From assembly GCA_045864775.1 (NCBI GenBank), contig BTVR01000002.1:496001-560000 (forward strand): a DNA stretch of 64,000 bases. The letters are read 5' to 3'. The stretch is from Macondimonas sp045864775 (lineage in GTDB: Bacteria > Pseudomonadota > Gammaproteobacteria > UBA5335). Under the pieces are notes generated by a model. That model saw only the letters and a program-made list of their open reading frames with translations. It did no database searches and was not told the DNA's origin. Below, piece by piece: positions 59,291-64,000 of this stretch. Made by a program: the position numbers and the translations under genes. Every line of letters starts with the position of its first letter. Position 1 is the stretch's first letter.

Positions 59291-60490
59291 ATGCGCATCG
59301 CAACCGCCCAAGCCCAAAACCAGCTGGTGCAGGCCATGCTGGACAAGCAGAGTCAGCTCGCCCGCACGCAGCAGCAACTGGCGACCGGCCAGCGCCTGCT
59401 CGCGCCCGCCGACGATCCGACCGCCGCCGTGCGGACGCTGGCGCTCGATCGCGCGCTGGAGCGGCTCGCGACCTTCGGACGCAATGGCGATCTGGCCGAA
59501 AGTCGCCTGCAGGCCGAGGAAGGCGCGTTGGCGACTTTGAGCGACATTCTGCTGCGGGCGCGGGACCTGGCGCTGGCGGCCAACACCGCCGCTCAGGACG
59601 ACCTCAGCCGCGAGGCCATCGCGACCGAGCTGAAGACGCTGCATGACCAGTTGCTGCAGGTCGCCAACCAGCGTGACGCCAACGGCGACTATCTCTTCGG
59701 CGGCGATCAGAGCCGGCAGATCCCTTTCGTACGTGAAGCCGGCGGCACCGTTCGGTATACCGGAGATGCGGGGCAGCGCCAGGTGGCGATCGGGGAACAC
59801 CGGCTGGTGGCCGTCAGCGATTCCGGCGAGCGGGTGCTGCTCACCGCTCGCGACGGCAACGGCCTGTTTCGGAGCGATGCGGCCGCCGCCAACACAGGCA
59901 CCGGCCGGATCGACGCCGGCAGTGTGACCGATCGCTCGGCATGGGTTGCGGACACCTACACCCTGAACATGATCTCCGCCGACCAGTACGAGGTCCGTGA
60001 TTCCGGAGGAGGCGTCGTGGCCTCCGGCGTGTACGCTCCCGACAGCGCCATTTCCTTCAGCGGCATTCAGGTGACGGTCGGCGGCGCACCCGCCGCGGGG
60101 GATCGGTTCGAAATCCGGCCGAGCGGCAAGCAGGACATGTTCCAGACGCTGGCGCAGGTGACCCAAGCCGTGGCCGACCTCGACGCGGACCCCGCCACAG
60201 CCGCCCGCAGCATCGGCGCGCTGGGGCGCGGTATCGAGGAAATCGATCAGGCCCTGGGCCATCTGCAAACGATCCGTACCGAGGTCGGCAGCCGCCTGAA
60301 CGCCCTGGACGGGCAGCGGGAGAGCCATGCCGACGAGGTGCTGAACCTGCAATCGCTGCGTTCGCAGCTGCAGGACCTGGACTACACCGAGGCCATTGGC
60401 CGGCTGAATCTTCAAACCGTAGCGCTTCAGGCCGCGCAGCAGAGCTACCTCAAGCTTCAGGGGCTCTCGCTGTTCGATCTGCTGCGCTGA
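59291..60490 (+). CDS. flgL: Flagellar hook-associated protein FlgL (HAP3)
   Basis: Protein of 399 residues of the flagellin superfamily, forming the second junction ring next to FliC. The start MRIATAQAQNQLVQAMLDKQ SQLARTQQQLATGQRL is typical, with the flagellin-like ATGQRLLAPADDPTAAVR. The C-terminal helix has LNLQTVALQAAQQSYLKLQG LSLFDLLR. Its last 41 bases overlap the end of tilS on the other strand. Confidence 0.95.
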   Translation: MRIATAQAQNQLVQAMLDKQSQLARTQQQLATGQRLLAPADDPTAAVRTLALDRALERLATFGRNGDLAESRLQAEEGALATLSDILLRARDLALAANTAAQDDLSREAIATELKTLHDQLLQVANQRDANGDYLFGGDQSRQIPFVREAGGTVRYTGDAGQRQVAIGEHRLVAVSDSGERVLLTARDGNGLFRSDAAAANTGTGRIDAGSVTDRSAWVADTYTLNMISADQYEVRDSGGGVVASGVYAPDSAISFSGIQVTVGGAPAAGDRFEIRPSGKQDMFQTLAQVTQAVADLDADPATAARSIGALGRGIEEIDQALGHLQTIRTEVGSRLNALDGQRESHADEVLNLQSLRSQLQDLDYTEAIGRLNLQTVALQAAQQSYLKLQGLSLFDLLR

Positions 60491-61832
60491 ACATCTCGTC
60501 CCGCCATGCAGCACCCGCCCAGCGCAGACGGGTGCCGACCGTGCCGGCTGCGCCCGCAAAAGGCGCGCCGACCCACAGATCAGCCACTGCCGCGAGTTCG
60601 CCGTCGACCCACAGCAGGGGCAAGCGATCCCGCAGCCAAGGCGCCATCCCGGCCGCTCGGCACAGCTCGCTGAGGGCCGTGTGGTGCGCTCGCCCCGGCA
60701 ATTGCAGGCGTTCGCCGCCCTGCCGGAAGCCGACTTCCAGATGCCGTCCCCGCAATCTCGCGACATCGAGCCCCCCTGGGCCCTGCTGCGTCGACAGCGT
60801 GCCCAAGCCGGCCGGCAGCACCAGCGGGCGGTTTAGATCCGGCCAAGGCACGCGCGACCGGGGCACCGCGTCCAGCGGGGCCATCGCATGCGCGCGGTCG
60901 CGATGACGCCGGATTTCCACGCCCGAGTAGCGCAGCACCACTTGCCGATCGGCTGCAGCGTCGGCCAGTTGCTCGGCGATGGTGGCGAGCACGCGCGCAC
61001 TGGGCAGAGGCCGCCCGCCCGCCTTGAGCCAATGGCGCAACAGCAGCTCCTGCTCGGGCGCCGTCCGCAGCCGCCAAGGCGCCAGCATCAGCGCTCCGTC
61101 GACGATCAGGCCTGCCCGGGCCTCCGCCTCCGCCCAAGCGCCAAGCTGCGCGTCGGCCATGGCGCATTGGCGAGCGCTGCGCGACACCGTGCCCGCCGCC
61201 TGGGGCCAGCGTACGCGCAGCGCCGGCAACACCGCATGGCGCAAGTAGTTGCGGTCCAGTCCCGGGTCGGTATTGCTCGGATCCTCGAGCCACTCGAGCC
61301 CACGCGCGCGCGCATAGGCCGTCAGCTGCTCACGCGTCGCGTCGAGCAGCGGTCGGGCGAGGAAGCCGGGATCGAAGGGCCGCCAGGGCGCCATGGCCGC
61401 GAGGCCCGCCGGCCCCGCCCCGCGCAAGGCCTGGAGCAGAAACGTTTCGAGCTGATCGTCGGCATGGTGGGCGGTGAGCAACAGGTCGCCGGCGCCCATC
61501 TGTGCCGCGAGCGCGGCGTAGCGGGCCTCCCGCGCCCACGCCTCGAGGCTGGCGCCGGGCGGCAGCGTGCGCGGAATGCTCATCGCCGTGCACTGAATCT
61601 GCAGACGTGCGCACCACGCTCGGCAATGCTCGGCCCAGCGTGCGCTGTCGGGGTGCAGTCCGTGATCGATGTGGATGGCTTGAAACGGCGGCAGATCGGC
61701 CTGGTCGGCGCGCATCAGATCGAGCAGTACGGTCGAATCCAGACCCCCGCTGAAGGCGACCCAGCAGCGTGGGACGGGCGGCCAGGCCCGCCAAGCCGCG
61801 CGAAACGCCGCACGCAGCGCCTCGACGGTCAC
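60450..61832 (-). CDS. tilS: tRNA(Ile)-lysidine synthase
   Basis: Protein of 460 residues. TilS adds lysine to C34 of the CAU anticodon of tRNA-Ile2 so that it reads AUA. The PP-loop ATP site is WVAFSGGLDSTVLLDLMRAD (SGGxDST), followed by HIDHGLHPDSARWAEHCRAW. The DDQLETFLLQALRGAGPAGL segment includes the HHADDQLET-like motif (HHADDQLETFLL). The C-terminal domain is more variable and ends beside flgL, which it overlaps by 41 bases. It follows accA at a 6-base gap, a usual pairing in gammaproteobacteria. Confidence 0.96.
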   Translation of the reverse strand: MTVEALRAAFRAAWRAWPPVPRCWVAFSGGLDSTVLLDLMRADQADLPPFQAIHIDHGLHPDSARWAEHCRAWCARLQIQCTAMSIPRTLPPGASLEAWAREARYAALAAQMGAGDLLLTAHHADDQLETFLLQALRGAGPAGLAAMAPWRPFDPGFLARPLLDATREQLTAYARARGLEWLEDPSNTDPGLDRNYLRHAVLPALRVRWPQAAGTVSRSARQCAMADAQLGAWAEAEARAGLIVDGALMLAPWRLRTAPEQELLLRHWLKAGGRPLPSARVLATIAEQLADAAADRQVVLRYSGVEIRRHRDRAHAMAPLDAVPRSRVPWPDLNRPLVLPAGLGTLSTQQGPGGLDVARLRGRHLEVGFRQGGERLQLPGRAHHTALSELCRAAGMAPWLRDRLPLLWVDGELAAVADLWVGAPFAGAAGTVGTRLRWAGAAWRDEMFSAADRTARAPEA

Positions 61833-61838
61833 GATGCC

Positions 61839-62798
61839 TCAGCTTTCCTTGTACGGCCCGTAACCCATCAGCCGTTCCTGCCGACGCCGGACGAGGGCAT
61901 CCCGATCCAGGGTCTGCAGTTCATCGAGGCTGTGGAGGAAAAACGCTTTCAGGCGCTGGGCCATGAGTGCGGGATCGCGGTGCGCGCCGCCGAGCGGCTC
62001 TTCGATGACCGTGTCGATCAAGCCCAGTTCGAGCACCCGGTCGGACGTGATGCCCATGGCCGCGGCGGCTTCCTCCGCCCGCGCCGCATCCTTCCACAGG
62101 ATGGACGCACAGCCCTCCGGGGAGATCACCGAGTAGATCGCGTACTGCAGCATGGCGACCCGATCACCCACACCGATGGCGAGCGCCCCGCCGGACCCGC
62201 CTTCACCGATGACGACACAGACGATGGGGATTCCGAGGCGAGCCATGACGAACAGATTGCGCGCGATGGCCTCGCTCTGCCCGCGCTCCTCGGCGTCGAT
62301 TCCGGGGTAGGCACCCGGCGTATCGATCAACGTCAGCACCGGCAGACCGAAGCGTTCGGCGAGCTGCATCAGGCGCTGCGCCTTGCGATAGCCTTCGGGG
62401 CGCGGCATGCCGAAGTTGCGGCGGATTTTCTCCTTCGTGTCGCGGCCCTTTTCCTGCCCGATCACGACGACGGGGCGTCCCTCGAGCCGGGCGACCCCGC
62501 CCACGATGGCCGGATCGTCGGCGAAGGCGCGGTCGCCATGGAGTTCTTCGAAGTCGGTGAAGATGGCGTGGATGTAATCGAGCGTATGCGGGCGGCGAGC
62601 GTGACGCGCGAGCTGCGAGATCTGCCAGGGCGTGAGCTTGGCGAAGACGGAGGCTGTCAGCGCCTGTTGCTTGACTTCCAGCCGCTGGATTTCTTCGCTG
62701 ATGTTGACCGCCGAGTCATTGCCGACATGGCGCAGTTCTTCGATTTTCGCCTCGAGTTCGGCGATGGGTTTTTCAAATTCGAGAAAAATCGACTGCAT
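61839..62798 (-). CDS. accA: Acetyl-CoA carboxylase carboxyltransferase subunit alpha
   Basis: Protein of 319 residues, normal for AccA (319 in E. coli). It moves the carboxyl group from biotin to acetyl-CoA, making malonyl-CoA for fatty acid synthesis. The start MQSIFLEFEKPIAELEAKIE is typical. The CoA-binding motifs are GRPVVVIGQEKGRDTKEKIR RNFGMPRPEG, LTLIDTPGAYPGIDAEERGQ SEAIARNLF, and IGEGGSGGALAIGVGDRVAM. It heads the minus-strand pair accA-tilS. Confidence 0.97.
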   Translation of the reverse strand: MQSIFLEFEKPIAELEAKIEELRHVGNDSAVNISEEIQRLEVKQQALTASVFAKLTPWQISQLARHARRPHTLDYIHAIFTDFEELHGDRAFADDPAIVGGVARLEGRPVVVIGQEKGRDTKEKIRRNFGMPRPEGYRKAQRLMQLAERFGLPVLTLIDTPGAYPGIDAEERGQSEAIARNLFVMARLGIPIVCVVIGEGGSGGALAIGVGDRVAMLQYAIYSVISPEGCASILWKDAARAEEAAAAMGITSDRVLELGLIDTVIEEPLGGAHRDPALMAQRLKAFFLHSLDELQTLDRDALVRRRQERLMGYGPYKES

Positions 62799-62905
62799 GG
62801 CGGCTCATGGTTCTTGTTCGGCGAGGGCCACATTGCATCAGAAAAGCCCGCATCTGTCCAAGCCGCACAGGGCGCGCCCTCATCGACGAGCCGGCATCGC
62901 CAAGC

Positions 62906-62932
62906 TCAGGATCTGCTTTGGCAGACCGATAA
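62906..62932 (+). promoter_or_regulatory. Weak sigma-28-like promoter candidate
   Basis: ACCGATAA (62925-62932) matches the FliA -10 box (GCCGATAA) in seven of eight positions. The box 11 bases upstream (TCAGGATC) matches the -35 element in only half its positions. It lies 55 bases before the first exported paralog. Confidence 0.2.
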
Positions 62933-62987
62933 CTTACATGAACGACCTCTCTATTGAATAGCGGCTGAACGAGCTGGGGCGACCGTC

Positions 62988-63410
62988 ATGAAACATCTCT
63001 TGTCACTTACCGCGCTGGCCTCGCTCACGGCTGCGGGGCCATGCTCCGCACAGGCCTCTTGGGTCGCCCTGTCCGACGCCGAACTGCGCGCCGTTCAGGG
63101 CCAGGGCTTCGTGTCGGACCCCTCGCTGTTTCCCCAGGAGTATCGGGCCACCTTGACCCGGATGTGGACGGGCCTGAACACCGTGCAAGGCCGCAGCGCC
63201 CTCCTGCACTACGCCGGCATGGGGACGATAATCGCCGGCTATGCCTTCGGCGCGCCGGCCTTGGCCACCGCAGCGGCGGTCATCGACAACCCGCCGCCCC
63301 CCGGGCCGCTCTGGGTGGTGGCGGCTGTGACACTGACCGCGCCACCCATCGTTGCCGGCGGCTCACTGATGCTGGCAGGGGGCTACATGCTGCAGTTCAA
63401 CGGGGGATAA
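62988..63410 (+). CDS. Small exported protein of unknown function, paralog 1
   Basis: Protein of 140 residues with an export signal (MKHLLSLTALASLTAAGPCS AQA). Right after the signal is VALSDAELRAVQGQGF, a motif that recurs in the next gene. The middle block MWTGLNTVQGRSALLHYAGM GTIIAGYAFG and a Pro-rich break (NPPPPGPL) are shared in outline with the next protein. The C-terminal half has two hydrophobic Gly/Ala-rich segments (TAPPIVAGGSLMLAGGYMLQ), so it may span or touch a membrane. I do not recognise the family. It is 120 bases from its paralog. Confidence 0.7.
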   Translation: MKHLLSLTALASLTAAGPCSAQASWVALSDAELRAVQGQGFVSDPSLFPQEYRATLTRMWTGLNTVQGRSALLHYAGMGTIIAGYAFGAPALATAAAVIDNPPPPGPLWVVAAVTLTAPPIVAGGSLMLAGGYMLQFNGG

Positions 63411-63441
63411 ATACCCGCGCGGGGCGCTGGGGGGGCGACGA

Positions 63442-63463
63442 GATCCGGCGCCCTGACCGGATC
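63442..63463 (+). repeat. Inverted repeat between the two paralogs
   Basis: Perfect 7-bp inverted repeat GATCCGG (63442-63448) and CCGGATC (63457-63463) with an 8-base loop, about 30 bases after the first gene. No T-run follows, so it may fold in mRNA or bind a protein; it could equally be chance. Confidence 0.3.
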
Positions 63464-63530
63464 CAAAACGCCTCCGCCGCTGTTCTCGAGCGACCGCATC
63501 ATTAATCGTCGCCATCAGGAGATCCCAACC

Positions 63531-63929
63531 ATGAAATGCTCAGCAAAATGGCCGGCATGCATCGCATTTGTCGCCTTCATGCCCGTGGCGGCCCAGGCCG
63601 TGATGCAGCCGCTCACCGACGGCGAACTTCGAGCGGTCGAGGGACGGGCCAGCCTCGGCCCGGGCTTTCAGATCTACAAGCAGAACATGGGCGAACTGTG
63701 GACCGACATGACCACCAGCCAAGGCAAGAGCGCGGTCCTCCATTATGCGGGCCACGGCTCGGTCATGACGGGCTATACCCTCATCGCCGCGAGTAACGCG
63801 GCAGCCGTCGCCATCAACAAGGCGCCGCCACCCGTCAATCGGCTGGATGGCGCCGTCGTTCCGCTCTGGCTCTCAGGATACGGCATCGGCACCGCCGGAC
63901 TCATGATGCTGAGCGTGAACGGTGAATGA
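63531..63929 (+). CDS. Small exported protein of unknown function, paralog 2
   Basis: Protein of 132 residues with an export signal (AKWPACIAFVAFMPVAAQA). It repeats the pattern of paralog 1: PLTDGELRAVEGRASLG, then LWTDMTTSQGKSAVLHYAGH GSVMTGYTLI and a KAPPPVNRL break, and a final hydrophobic part (GYGIGTAGLMMLSVNGE). The shared core is W-T-x4-QG[RK]SA[VL]LHYAG-x-G. The ATG at 63531 has AGGAG 11 bases upstream. The pair looks like a duplication of one secreted protein; the function is unknown. Confidence 0.7.
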   Translation: MKCSAKWPACIAFVAFMPVAAQAVMQPLTDGELRAVEGRASLGPGFQIYKQNMGELWTDMTTSQGKSAVLHYAGHGSVMTGYTLIAASNAAAVAINKAPPPVNRLDGAVVPLWLSGYGIGTAGLMMLSVNGE

Positions 63930-63987
63930 CTGCGGCCGCGGGCCGCTGCGTCTTCCGGCGACTCGCTTGCGGAAAGACACGACTGAC

Positions 63988-63995
63988 GGAGGTGA
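63988..63995 (+). promoter_or_regulatory. Strong ribosome binding site at the right edge
   Basis: GGAGGTGA is a near-perfect complement to the 16S rRNA 3' end, five bases from the window end. A plus-strand gene should start within a few bases beyond 64000, and may be a third member of the exported family. Confidence 0.5.
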
Positions 63996-64000
63996 CCCGT

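Noticed and set aside
62988..63929. The exported paralogs as double-glycine bacteriocin precursors
   Set aside because: The ELRAVxG motif is similar, but it follows a Sec-type signal and the rest is too long and hydrophobic for a typical bacteriocin; no immunity or ABC-transporter genes are seen.
1..64000. tRNA, rRNA, CRISPR, insertion-sequence or prophage genes
   Set aside because: Intergenic gaps were scanned by eye for T-loop and repeat patterns, and coding genes for transposase or integrase motifs; none was seen.

Overview
The window looks like one contiguous stretch of a GC-rich gammaproteobacterial chromosome. The evidence is gene order: lepA-lepB-DUF4845-rnc-era-recO-pdxJ-acpS, rpoE-mucA-mucB divergent from nadB, tilS beside accA, and a Pseudomonas/Chromatiales-type polar flagellar locus with flhF-fleN, motCD and sigma-54 promoters. 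I cannot name the genus from sequence alone. No rRNA, tRNA, CRISPR array or insertion sequence was seen, and no gene-free gap exceeds 300 bases.

Layout. (1) 1-4523: the tail of an unrecognised protein, one glycosyltransferase on the minus strand, then three overlapping glycosyltransferase genes on the plus strand that look like part of a polysaccharide locus. (2) 4649-7330: a BarA/GacS-type hybrid sensor kinase. (3) 7300-14052 (minus): acpS, pdxJ, recO, era, rnc, a DUF4845 membrane protein, lepB, lepA and a glutaredoxin-like protein, many overlapping by a few bases. (4) 14180-18189: the envelope-stress operon rpoE-mucA-mucB with a likely self-activated promoter, divergent from nadB. (5) 18249-19299: an Ala-rich Lpp/OprI-like lipoprotein and an L,D-transpeptidase-like protein. 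(6) 19521-25375: an accessory-looking patch. It holds an 803-residue membrane protein with a PD-(D/E)XK-nuclease-like motif set, a NYN/OST-HTH putative RNase, cobU-cobT, and a second NYN/PIN-type gene with a frameshift. (7) 25453-60490: 35 kb of flagellar genes. (8) 60450-62798 (minus): tilS and accA. (9) 62988-63929: two tandem, related, exported small proteins of unknown function. A strong ribosome binding site at the right edge announces another gene.

The flagellar genes form transcription blocks. fliS-fliT-PilZ, fliE-K and fliL-flhA-flhF-fleN-motCD-flgA-flgN run on the minus strand; fliC, fliD and flgB-L run on the plus strand. Good matches to the sigma-54 -24/-12 consensus precede fliE, fliL and flgB, and a sigma-28-like site precedes fliC. 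This fits a hierarchy in which hook-basal-body genes need RpoN and flagellin needs FliA. The regulators (fleQ/flrA, fliA, flgM) and the chemotaxis genes are not in the window.

The best candidate for something undescribed is 19521-22915: a NYN/OST-HTH protein next to a large protein that combines two hydrophobic glycine-rich regions with an E/D/QxK nuclease-like motif. The second candidate is the pair of exported paralogs at the right end.
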